Positions 21,181 to 28,743 of a stretch of DNA of 64,000 bases are shown one piece after another. Source of the DNA: Pseudobacteroides cellulosolvens ATCC 35603 = DSM 2933 (GTDB taxonomy: Bacteria; Bacillota; Clostridia; Acetivibrionales; DSM-2933); NCBI RefSeq assembly GCF_001262605.1, contig NZ_LGTC01000001.1, positions 6,150,001 through 6,214,000 of the forward strand. Direction: 5' to 3'. Each line of letters begins with the position of its first letter. The first letter of the stretch is position 1. The translations under genes and the position numbers were made by a program. A model generated the notes under the pieces. The model worked only from the letters and a program-made list of their open reading frames with translations, was not told where the DNA came from and searched no databases.

Positions 21181-22527
21181 ATGTTTAGTAAAATTAAAGA
21201 AGCTAATATATGCTTAGGATCCATAACTATTTACAGAGGTATATTACAGGATGAAGTTATTGCAAGCCTTAATAAGCTGGTAAAATATATTGATAACAAC
21301 GACATTGATCCTCTTACCTTTGCTGGTTACTATGGTGAGTTTTATCATATCCTGACAAAAAATAATTCTTTTAATTCATTTGTTTATTATGTGTTTAAGA
21401 GAATGATTTATGATGAGAATGCATTCAGTGATTATGCCAGCAGGGAGGTAACAAGGAAAATAGATGTTAATATATTAAAATCTGTAGAACATGATTTGGA
21501 CTGTATTCAAAAAATATCCCAGCTAACATCAAAGGATATTAAGGACTATGTTATATCGGCACTCTGTAATGACGAGTCTGAGAAGCATTTGGTAAGGGTG
21601 CTGCCTGATTGGGATTTTTCCCATATACCGGTGGATGAAAGTACCAATGAAATTATGGAACTATTTATGTCGCAAGAGAGCTGGCAAAACTCTTTAGAAG
21701 CACTGATAGAATTTTACAGAGTCAGGGGCTCAGGAAAATTCGCAGAGTATAAGGGATTTGTTTGGGAAAACAGCCGGAACGGTCATGGGCTTACAGGAGT
21801 TGAAACACCTGATCCAGTTAGGTTATCGGATTTGGTAGGATACGAACTTGAGCGAAAAGAAGTGATAGAAAATACAAGGTTTTTCGTGGAGGGCTTAAGG
21901 GCAAACAATGTACTTCTTTACGGAGACCGTGGAACCGGCAAATCATCCACGGTCAAGGCACTTCTCAATGAATACAGCGATCAAGGACTAAGGATAATTG
22001 AGGTTCCAAAACAAAGTTTGTCTGATCTTCCTGAGATAATCAGGATGGTTAAGGACAAGCCCCAAAAGTTTATACTATTTATTGATGATCTTGCCTTTGA
22101 GGACAGCGAAGAAAAGTATACAGCATTAAAAGCAGTTTTAGAAGGTGGCCTTTCAATAAGATCCAGGAATGTTGTAATATATGCAACTTCCAACCGGAGG
22201 CATCTTATTAAGGAAAAGTTCAGTGATAGGGTAGGCTTAATGTCAAATAATAACGATGATGAAATCCGTGCAGGAGACACTATCCAGGAAAAACTATCCT
22301 TGGCGGACAGGTTCGGTATTACCGTAACATTTAGTTTGCCTGACAAAAAAAGGTACTTGGATATTATAGACAACCTCGCAATGAGTAGGGGATTGAATGT
22401 AGATAAGGAATGGCTGCACAAAGAAGCTATGAAGTGGGAGCTTTTATACAACGGTCGTTCTCCAAGGACTGCACAGCAATTTATTGATTGGGTTGAAGGA
22501 TTTAGTTGCCTCGGCTCGTTAACTTAG
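21181..22527 (+). CDS. DUF815-family AAA-type ATP-binding protein
   Basis: A 448-residue cytosolic protein. The C-terminal half is a DUF815/AAA domain: RLSDLVGYELERKEVIENT, Walker A GDRGTGKSS, Walker B LFIDDLAFE, a sensor-like YATSNRRHL segment and RSPRTAQQF near the end. The N-terminal 200 residues are a family-specific helical region. DUF815 ATPases are widespread in bacteria but have no defined client. Expressed as a single gene between the mannanase terminator and the agr locus. Confidence 0.85.
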   Translation: MFSKIKEANICLGSITIYRGILQDEVIASLNKLVKYIDNNDIDPLTFAGYYGEFYHILTKNNSFNSFVYYVFKRMIYDENAFSDYASREVTRKIDVNILKSVEHDLDCIQKISQLTSKDIKDYVISALCNDESEKHLVRVLPDWDFSHIPVDESTNEIMELFMSQESWQNSLEALIEFYRVRGSGKFAEYKGFVWENSRNGHGLTGVETPDPVRLSDLVGYELERKEVIENTRFFVEGLRANNVLLYGDRGTGKSSTVKALLNEYSDQGLRIIEVPKQSLSDLPEIIRMVKDKPQKFILFIDDLAFEDSEEKYTALKAVLEGGLSIRSRNVVIYATSNRRHLIKEKFSDRVGLMSNNNDDEIRAGDTIQEKLSLADRFGITVTFSLPDKKRYLDIIDNLAMSRGLNVDKEWLHKEAMKWELLYNGRSPRTAQQFIDWVEGFSCLGSLT

Positions 22528-22782
22528 TCATGATAAAAAATTACTTCTGCATAGCTTGTTTTACAAATTCAACTTTTACAAGGGCAGATTGGTCTACACC
22601 CAATAATCTGTCCTTGATGTTTGATACGCATCTACCTTAAAGTGTGTACTTGCAATGCAAGGCTATTGCTCAATCTTATATCCGCCAATTTATTACAAGT
22701 GTTGTGTTATTTCTTAAGTTCTGTTATTCTTACTCTAGAGCATTTCGGAGGCTAATTCTCAATCTTCATGTAGGGGGCTATT

Positions 22783-24108
22783 ATGGGAAGTATAAATCCA
22801 TTTTTTTTGAATTTTACCTCATTGTTTATACAGTGTATTGTGCTGGGGACTTTTGTACTTATTCTATTTGACAGGAAGTTATCATGGGAGAGACTTGTAA
22901 TATTTTCTTTTTTAAATACCGCAGCAAATGTATTACCTATACAAATTGTTTCCAGAACTGCCTATTCGGAAGTGATTTTTGTTGGTATATATTTTTTATC
23001 CATGATTTTATTGATAAGGTATATTCTTAATCTAAGATTTTTATACTCAATATTAGGAACATGTGTTGTTTTTCTACTTTCAACCATTGTGCAATATCTA
23101 GTTATAGCTATACTAAAGATATCACTCCAAGGGTTTGACTTATTTACATGGCTTGCCGCCTCGCCGTTAAATTCATTTATAATGAGGCTTTTAGGCACAT
23201 TTATAGATTTTTTAGGGGTTCTTGTCATATATTACTTCAAAATAAAAATATATATGCCTGCAGATATCTATAGGAAACGAAAAATTTCAATAATTCTTAA
23301 TATTTTTATTATTGCAATGATAATTGTACCTGACATTCTGTTTTTTGAAACCACTGTAATAAAAATACCCAGTGAACTGGTTTTATTTAATGCTGCTTCA
23401 GCTTTTGTTCTCCTGGTTCTTAGTACCAAAAACTCCATTAAATTCGGCGAACTTGAAATGACCAAACAGGAGCTGGAGTTTCAAAAGCTCTATAATAAAA
23501 CCTTGGACGATCTTACCGATAATCTTAGGGGATTTAAACATGAATTTAATAATATTATTTCCTGTATTCAAGGTTATCTTTACGTAGATGATATTAAAGG
23601 CCTTAGAACATATGTATCTCAGATACAGAATGAGGCAAGAACAATGAACAATATGGAACCGCTAAATTCATATGTAAAAGATAATCCTGCAATTTATGGC
23701 CTTCTTCTTTCAAAGTTGTCATATTCACAGGTTAAAAATATAAACTTCAATATTCGTGTTTTTTCAAAAATAGATCCACACAATATCAATGTTTTGGATT
23801 TATGCAAGATGCTGGGTATATTGTTGGACAATGCATTAGAAGCAGCGATAGAATCCGATAAAAAGTATGTAGAATTCATGGTAAAGGAAGACCATTCTTC
23901 AAACTCATTGATAATAGAAATCAGTAATTCGTTTACCGGCAACCCAGATATAGAAAAAATCTTTGAAAAAGGTTTCTCAACAAAGGGAGTGCATAAAGGT
24001 TTTGGGTTATGGGAACTGAATAGGATCATTGCCAAAAATCATCAAAATGCAAAACTAACAACAAATATATCAGGCAATTTATTTAATCAGAGAATCGAAA
24101 TAATATGA
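22783..24108 (+). CDS. AgrC-like sensor histidine kinase (GHKL type)
   Basis: A 441-residue membrane kinase. About six membrane segments fill residues 10-220, followed by a dimerisation segment with the phosphoacceptor His in LRGFKHEFNNI and a GHKL ATPase domain (N-box LLDNALEAAIES, G-box FSTKGVHKGFGLWELNRI). This matches peptide-sensing AgrC kinases. It converges with agrD/agrB, its stop lying 46 bases from the agrD stop. The start at 22783 has AGGGGG upstream. The likely partner regulator is the LytTR protein at 26715-27449. The cognate peptide is inferred from proximity. Confidence 0.87.
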   Translation: MGSINPFFLNFTSLFIQCIVLGTFVLILFDRKLSWERLVIFSFLNTAANVLPIQIVSRTAYSEVIFVGIYFLSMILLIRYILNLRFLYSILGTCVVFLLSTIVQYLVIAILKISLQGFDLFTWLAASPLNSFIMRLLGTFIDFLGVLVIYYFKIKIYMPADIYRKRKISIILNIFIIAMIIVPDILFFETTVIKIPSELVLFNAASAFVLLVLSTKNSIKFGELEMTKQELEFQKLYNKTLDDLTDNLRGFKHEFNNIISCIQGYLYVDDIKGLRTYVSQIQNEARTMNNMEPLNSYVKDNPAIYGLLLSKLSYSQVKNINFNIRVFSKIDPHNINVLDLCKMLGILLDNALEAAIESDKKYVEFMVKEDHSSNSLIIEISNSFTGNPDIEKIFEKGFSTKGVHKGFGLWELNRIIAKNHQNAKLTTNISGNLFNQRIEII

Positions 24109-24154
24109 TTCAAAGAAGTTTGGGCCCTAAACTTACTTGAATTTTACAAACATA

Positions 24155-24289
24155 TCACTTTATTAATGACTTTGGAGCTTTTGGCTGATACGCTGACCAA
24201 GGAATACTTGCATAAGTGGAAATTGATGCCATAAACATTGCCAAGGCAGCAACTGTTATAGATACCATAAATAACAGCTTCTTACGCAT
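24155..24289 (-). CDS. agrD: AgrD-like cyclic autoinducer prepeptide, lacking the usual cysteine
   Basis: A 44-residue peptide whose start at 24289 follows a GGGAGGTGAT ribosome site. It has an amphipathic N-terminal half (MRKKLLFMVSITVAALAMF), a central ISTYASIPWSAY and the clostridial AgrD tail YQPKAPKS. In AgrD proteins AgrB cleaves before the tail and links the new C-terminus to a Cys (rarely a Ser) to make a thiolactone or lactone ring. No Cys is present anywhere in this peptide; Ser28 or Ser32 are the candidate ring formers. It sits 44 bases after agrB on the same strand. Confidence 0.85.
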   Translation of the reverse strand: MRKKLLFMVSITVAALAMFMASISTYASIPWSAYQPKAPKSLIK

Positions 24290-24333
24290 ACATATCACCT
24301 CCCTTCGTTTAAAAAGTTATAGTCAAAATATAC

Positions 24334-24951
24334 TTAGGATTTACCCAATTCTCCTCTTCCCGGCAAACAGCCAAGAAGCTTATATCCCAAGGGGGACAGT
24401 AATAATAGAAAGGGAATAATGGAAAAAAGTATAACATTATATATAACTTTATCAATATTGTAAACTCTCAAAGATATAAGAAATATTATTATTGCGATAA
24501 CAAATGAGGACAGCTTTTGATAAAGTCTTAGCTTTTTACTTATTATTGGCTTTTCCAATGTGTCAGCCGGAGCATATACTATTATAGCTAATATATTCAT
24601 AATAAAAATAATCACTGATGGTATTAAGGAATTAATTAAGAAAAATTTCGATATTAGTACTGGACCATAAAAAGTAATTACTGATATTATAAAACATAAA
24701 GTCCTTGTTTTGGCATGTGCTCCCCCTGCAGCAATTCTTAAAGAGCCATATACGATAAGGGAAATTACTACAGGTTTTAAAACTCCTAGTATTAGGGCTG
24801 ACATGAAGAAAAAAGCCAACAAGAAGGTGTTATAAATAATTATATCCAGTCCATACTTTAAAACTTCTTCTTTTTCCTCGTCAATTCCATCCATACTACT
24901 TTTGATTAAATTGGTAATCTTAATGCTCAATATGTCTATGATAACCATCAC
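24334..24951 (-). CDS. agrB: AgrB-like prepeptide-processing membrane protease
   Basis: A 205-residue polytopic protein of the accessory gene regulator B family, which cleaves the C-terminal tail of AgrD and cyclises it. The catalytic His is in the GGAHAKTR context at about residues 75-82; the Cys of the His/Cys pair follows a few residues later (RTLCFIISV). About five membrane segments. It forms an operon with agrD, transcribed divergently from the hybrid kinase. The start used here is a GTG; the next codon is ATG and is an equally likely start. Confidence 0.9.
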   Translation of the reverse strand: MMVIIDILSIKITNLIKSSMDGIDEEKEEVLKYGLDIIIYNTFLLAFFFMSALILGVLKPVVISLIVYGSLRIAAGGAHAKTRTLCFIISVITFYGPVLISKFFLINSLIPSVIIFIMNILAIIVYAPADTLEKPIISKKLRLYQKLSSFVIAIIIFLISLRVYNIDKVIYNVILFSIIPFLLLLSPLGYKLLGCLPGRGELGKS

Positions 24952-25078
24952 CCCTATGCAATAGTTTTACCAGTATGAAATATTATTTTAAAACATTTGA
25001 TTTATATAATTTAATTTATATAAATTATACATTAAACTAATCTTTATAAAATTTAAATGGAAATTCTATGAAAGGCCT

Positions 25079-25123
25079 TTTTCATTATATAAAAATTTAT
25101 TATGGGTTTTCATAATATAAAAA
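25079..25123. promoter_or_regulatory. Near-identical 17-bp direct repeats in the agrB/hybrid-kinase divergent region
   Basis: TTTTCATTATATAAAAA at 25079-25095 and TTTTCATAATATAAAAA at 25107-25123 differ at one base and are 28 bp apart. Placement between two divergent signalling genes makes a regulator-binding role possible, for example by the LytTR protein encoded nearby. The AT-rich composition means chance repetition is also possible. Confidence 0.35.
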
Positions 25124-25222
25124 CATCCTTTTATATTATACTAGTATTAATTATTATTAAATGCTGTATAATATAAATACATGCCATAAGCTATCTTTAT
25201 CATCACTTCAGGAGGTATTGAT

Positions 25223-26734
25223 ATGTACAATTCTCAGTTCAAAGTATTATTAGTAGATAACAATATTGATGATCAAAATACCTTTAAAAAAAACTGTTTA
25301 GATCAAAAGCTTCCATATGAATGTGAAATAACCGATAGTATTAACAGTGCAAGACATATATTAAGTAAAAAGCACATTGATATCATAGTATCTACTGATG
25401 TATTGAGTGATGGAACTGTCCTTGATTTCATGCGTTTAGAAAATGTTCCACCTCTGATTGTCCTAACAAAACCAGAGGGTATAGAAATATCTGTAAGGGC
25501 GATAGAAATAGGTGCATATAACTATATAATAAAGGATGAAAACGGCAACTATCTTAAAATATTGCCGGTTGTAATTAATAAAGCCATTGATTTGTTTAAG
25601 TCACGACAAAATCTTATTAGCCTCTCACATGCAGTTATGAATGTAGAAGATAGTATATATATTTCAGACCTTAATGGTAAATTGGCTTTTGTAAATAATG
25701 CCTTCAGCAAAGTTTACGGTTATCAAAAGGATGAAATTTTAGGCGAATACACAGGTAAACTGTGCAACGGTTGCAGTAATACCATAAGTGTCGGTCTGAA
25801 AAATTGTAGAATATGCAAAAGTGAATTTAACAAGGAATGTATGCACAGACATAAGTCAGGATATCATTTCCCTGTATTGCACTCAAAGTCGCTTGTAAAA
25901 GATGAAAATGGTGCTGATTTTGGTATTATTGGTATAACACGTGATATTACAAATCTTAAGCTTACTGAAATACAACTTAGAAGATCAAGGGAAATAGCTG
26001 AGGTTTCTGCTAGAGTTAAGAGCCAAATACTGTCCAATATAAGCCATGAAATCAGAACCCCAATAAACGGTATATTAGGGATGCTTCAACTGATGAAGAT
26101 TTCCAAGCTAAATGAGGACCAGAGAGAGTACGTTGATACTGCCTGTAAATCAACCTATTCTCTAATAAAAGTTGTAAATAGAATATTCGACTTCACCGAG
26201 GTTGATTCAGATAACACCGATTTTAATGAAGTAGAGTTTAACCTCGAAGATGTAATAAAAAGGACTATTGATGCTTATATTCCTGAAGCAAAAAATAAGG
26301 GCCTTAATATTTATTATGACATATTGGATGATGTACCTAAAAGTATTATCGGTGACAATGATTTGCTGGCTAAGGTGCTGGAATGCCTAATCGATAATGC
26401 AGTTAAGTTTACCGAAAAGGGGAAAATCAATTTATCAGTTAAAAAAATACAGATGTATGATGCTTCGGTTCAACTAGGCTTTTTTGTTCATGATACAGGC
26501 ATTGGAATCCCACAAAATAAAATTAATGAAATTTTTGATTTGTTTAATCAGGCGGATAATTCAACCACCAGAAAATATGGTGGAATGGGACTTGGTCTTG
26601 CTCTTGCCAAAAAGATTGTTGAGTTTCTCGGAGGCTCCATTAATGTTAGCAGCAAAGAAGGTGCTGGAACAGTTTTCGAAGTGTCCCTTAAATATAAGCT
26701 GTTTGCACCGAGTATCAAATACATATGTATTTAG
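25223..26734 (+). CDS. Receiver/PAS/histidine kinase with a Cys/His-rich PAS insert
   Basis: A 503-residue soluble signalling protein. Domains: N-terminal receiver (KVLLVDNNIDD, acceptor Asp in IIVSTDVLSDG); a PAS domain at about 135-250; HisKA at about 270-330 with phosphoacceptor His in SNISHEIRTPINGIL; and a HATPase domain (N-box ECLIDNAVKF, DTGIGIP, GGMGLGLALAK). The order receiver-PAS-HK suggests it is driven by an upstream kinase, with an added cytosolic stimulus. Inside the PAS domain, C181, C184, C195, C198, C206, H208 and H210 form a compact cluster that could hold a metal or act as a redox switch (inference). It lies within the agr locus, divergent from agrB, and its last 20 bases overlap the end of the LytTR gene. 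No membrane segments. Confidence 0.87.
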   Translation: MYNSQFKVLLVDNNIDDQNTFKKNCLDQKLPYECEITDSINSARHILSKKHIDIIVSTDVLSDGTVLDFMRLENVPPLIVLTKPEGIEISVRAIEIGAYNYIIKDENGNYLKILPVVINKAIDLFKSRQNLISLSHAVMNVEDSIYISDLNGKLAFVNNAFSKVYGYQKDEILGEYTGKLCNGCSNTISVGLKNCRICKSEFNKECMHRHKSGYHFPVLHSKSLVKDENGADFGIIGITRDITNLKLTEIQLRRSREIAEVSARVKSQILSNISHEIRTPINGILGMLQLMKISKLNEDQREYVDTACKSTYSLIKVVNRIFDFTEVDSDNTDFNEVEFNLEDVIKRTIDAYIPEAKNKGLNIYYDILDDVPKSIIGDNDLLAKVLECLIDNAVKFTEKGKINLSVKKIQMYDASVQLGFFVHDTGIGIPQNKINEIFDLFNQADNSTTRKYGGMGLGLALAKKIVEFLGGSINVSSKEGAGTVFEVSLKYKLFAPSIKYICI

Positions 26735-27449
26735 TCTCAGTCCTAAGGTAATCCTTATATTTATCGCCTATATAGCATTTATGCCCTGTAATAAAATGTA
26801 ATTCTTTACTCTTGAAATCAATCTTGGAAATATAGGATGCATTGGCAATAAAAGACTTATGACAGCGGATAAAACTCTGGTCATTTAGAATGGAGCTAAA
26901 CCTTTCTAAAGAATCATAGCATGATATCTGGTCATTAGCAGTATAAATATTAACTTTAAAACCTGACTTCGCAATATAAATAATATCCTTAAGCTTTACC
27001 TTAAAAATACAGCTTTCAGCCTTAATATGAATGAACTTATCATCATAACCGCCTTGATTTAGAATGGATTTGTAATCCTTTTCAATCCTTAAAAGGCATT
27101 GTTCAAGGACTTCAAAAACAACCGGCTTTGTGAGGAAATCAAATGCTTTTACCTTAAAAGCTTGTAATGCATATTCAAAATGTCCTGTTATAAAAACTAT
27201 ATAAGCAAGGCAATCAGCCTCTCTTATCCGCCTAGCCAGTTCATATCCATTTTCAGAGGATTTGAGATCAATATCAATGAAAAATAAATTTGCAGAATGA
27301 TCTTTAAGATAGTCATCAACTGCACCTGTGTTTGAAGCCTTACAAACTATCTCACCGGAAATATTATTATCTGTCATTATCTTTTCTATAGCTCTGGTTG
27401 TTTTTTCAAGGATTACCAGGTTATCATCGCAAACTACAATTCTAAACAT
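26715..27449 (-). CDS. LytTR-family response regulator (AgrA-like)
   Basis: A 244-residue regulator: receiver domain with acidic pocket VVCDDN, acceptor Asp in LFFIDIDL, a TG motif in IVFITGH and a KPV loop; then a LytTR DNA-binding domain (IHIKAESCIFKVKLKDIIYIA, FIRCHKSFIANASYI). LytTR regulators such as AgrA bind direct repeats upstream of agr promoters. It probably pairs with the GHKL kinase at 22783-24108, although the hybrid kinase lies between them. It converges on that hybrid kinase with a 20-bp overlap. Confidence 0.88.
   Translation of the reverse strand: MFRIVVCDDNLVILEKTTRAIEKIMTDNNISGEIVCKASNTGAVDDYLKDHSANLFFIDIDLKSSENGYELARRIREADCLAYIVFITGHFEYALQAFKVKAFDFLTKPVVFEVLEQCLLRIEKDYKSILNQGGYDDKFIHIKAESCIFKVKLKDIIYIAKSGFKVNIYTANDQISCYDSLERFSSILNDQSFIRCHKSFIANASYISKIDFKSKELHFITGHKCYIGDKYKDYLRTETKYICI
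26717..26732. repeat. 16-bp perfect palindrome spanning the overlapping 3' ends of two signalling genes
   Basis: AAATACATATGTATTT is self-complementary. Both converging genes end within it, so both proteins finish with Lys-Tyr-Ile-Cys-Ile. Confidence 0.75.
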
Positions 27450-27653
27450 ATAATATCCCCTCCTAGCTTAATAAAAACTGTTAGAAACATTTTTAATTAG
27501 TATTATATTAACTTTTCTATCGGTCTATTCAGTAAAAAAATTAACATAAATATGTTAAGAATATAAGCATATTTTATTTTATTGAAATATACTCTAATAA
27601 AAGCTATATTATTATTTGTAACACCAATATTGCTTATTAGGGAGAAAACTATA

Positions 27654-28541
27654 ATGATAAAGGTCTACAACAGACGCACAAAAGGGTATGAAGTTGAAAA
27701 TGTTGCAGGAGGTAAATTTTTAAATGCTCTTTATGGTACTGTTCCAGGAAAGATGGGTTTGGAGCTTTTAGTAAAGAGGAAGTTTTATTCATATGTATCA
27801 GGTGTTTTTTGTGACAGCAGAAAAAGTGCCGGGCTTATCAAAAAGTTTATTAACAGCTATAATATAGATGTTTCGGAATGTCAGGATGAAGTCGGAAGCT
27901 TTCAAACTTTTAACGAGTTTTTTATTAGAAAAATGAAACCTCATATGCGTCCTTACGATAATGAGCCGGGTAAGCTACTTTCGCCGGGGGATGGCAGGAT
28001 GTACGCATGGAAGGATATCGAAATAAATAAACTTGTTCAGGTAAAGGGCATTTCCTATTCTCTTAGGGATTTATTGAGAGATGACAGCCTTGCTTCAAGG
28101 TATGAAGGGGGAATCCTTGTTATACTAAGGCTTTGTCCTTTGGATTACCACAGGTTTCATTTTATAGATGGAGGGACTTGCAGTAAGACTGTTAAAATAA
28201 AGGGCCATTACTATTCGGTAAATCCTGCGGCTTTAAGACAGGTTGCCCGTTTGTACTGCCAGAATAAAAGGGAGTACAGTGTGTTTAAATCGGATAACTT
28301 CGGTGATGTATTGTATATAGAGGTAGGTGCAACATCAGTTGGATCAATTATTCAGACATATATTCCTGACCAGCGAGTCTTAAGGGGTGATGAAAAAGGT
28401 TACTTCAAATTTGGAGGATCAACCCTTATTATGTTGCTGGAAAAAGGTGCGGCCAATATTGATGATGAAATACTTGAACAAACCGAAGCGGGGTTTGAAA
28501 CAAGGGTGTTGGCTGGGGAGGTAATAGGAAGTAAAAAATAA
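27654..28541 (+). CDS. psd: Phosphatidylserine decarboxylase proenzyme
   Basis: A 295-residue enzyme that converts phosphatidylserine to phosphatidylethanolamine at the membrane. The start at 27654 (MIKVYNRRTKG) is preferred because AGGGAG lies just upstream; the frame opens earlier at 27582 with no such site. Motifs: FNEFFIRKMKP, SPGDGRM, LCPLDYHRFHF, and the self-cleavage site FGGSTLIML, where the Ser becomes the pyruvoyl group (GGST in place of the more common LGST). No phosphatidylserine synthase gene is adjacent. Confidence 0.93.
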   Translation: MIKVYNRRTKGYEVENVAGGKFLNALYGTVPGKMGLELLVKRKFYSYVSGVFCDSRKSAGLIKKFINSYNIDVSECQDEVGSFQTFNEFFIRKMKPHMRPYDNEPGKLLSPGDGRMYAWKDIEINKLVQVKGISYSLRDLLRDDSLASRYEGGILVILRLCPLDYHRFHFIDGGTCSKTVKIKGHYYSVNPAALRQVARLYCQNKREYSVFKSDNFGDVLYIEVGATSVGSIIQTYIPDQRVLRGDEKGYFKFGGSTLIMLLEKGAANIDDEILEQTEAGFETRVLAGEVIGSKK

Positions 28542-28743
28542 GGTAATACCTTGCTATGATTATAGATTCCGAACTGTAAAGTTAGTATAACTAGTTTTAT
28601 AGTTCGGTATTTATTGTATCGTATTTATCTTATAAAGAAATATGGAATTTATCCGATAAATACAATAAGATTTTATGTGGTCAATAGTATACGAATGTCC
28701 ATATTCCCTTGCTTTCGGTATGCTATGAAAGGATAAAGTATTT

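Noticed and set aside
22644..22871. 75-codon plus-strand frame before the AgrC-like kinase
   Set aside because: It overlaps the kinase start in another frame, lacks a ribosome site and resembles no known peptide.
26484..26801. 105-codon frame within the 3' end of the hybrid kinase
   Set aside because: Out-of-frame shadow of the HATPase coding region, with no ribosome site.
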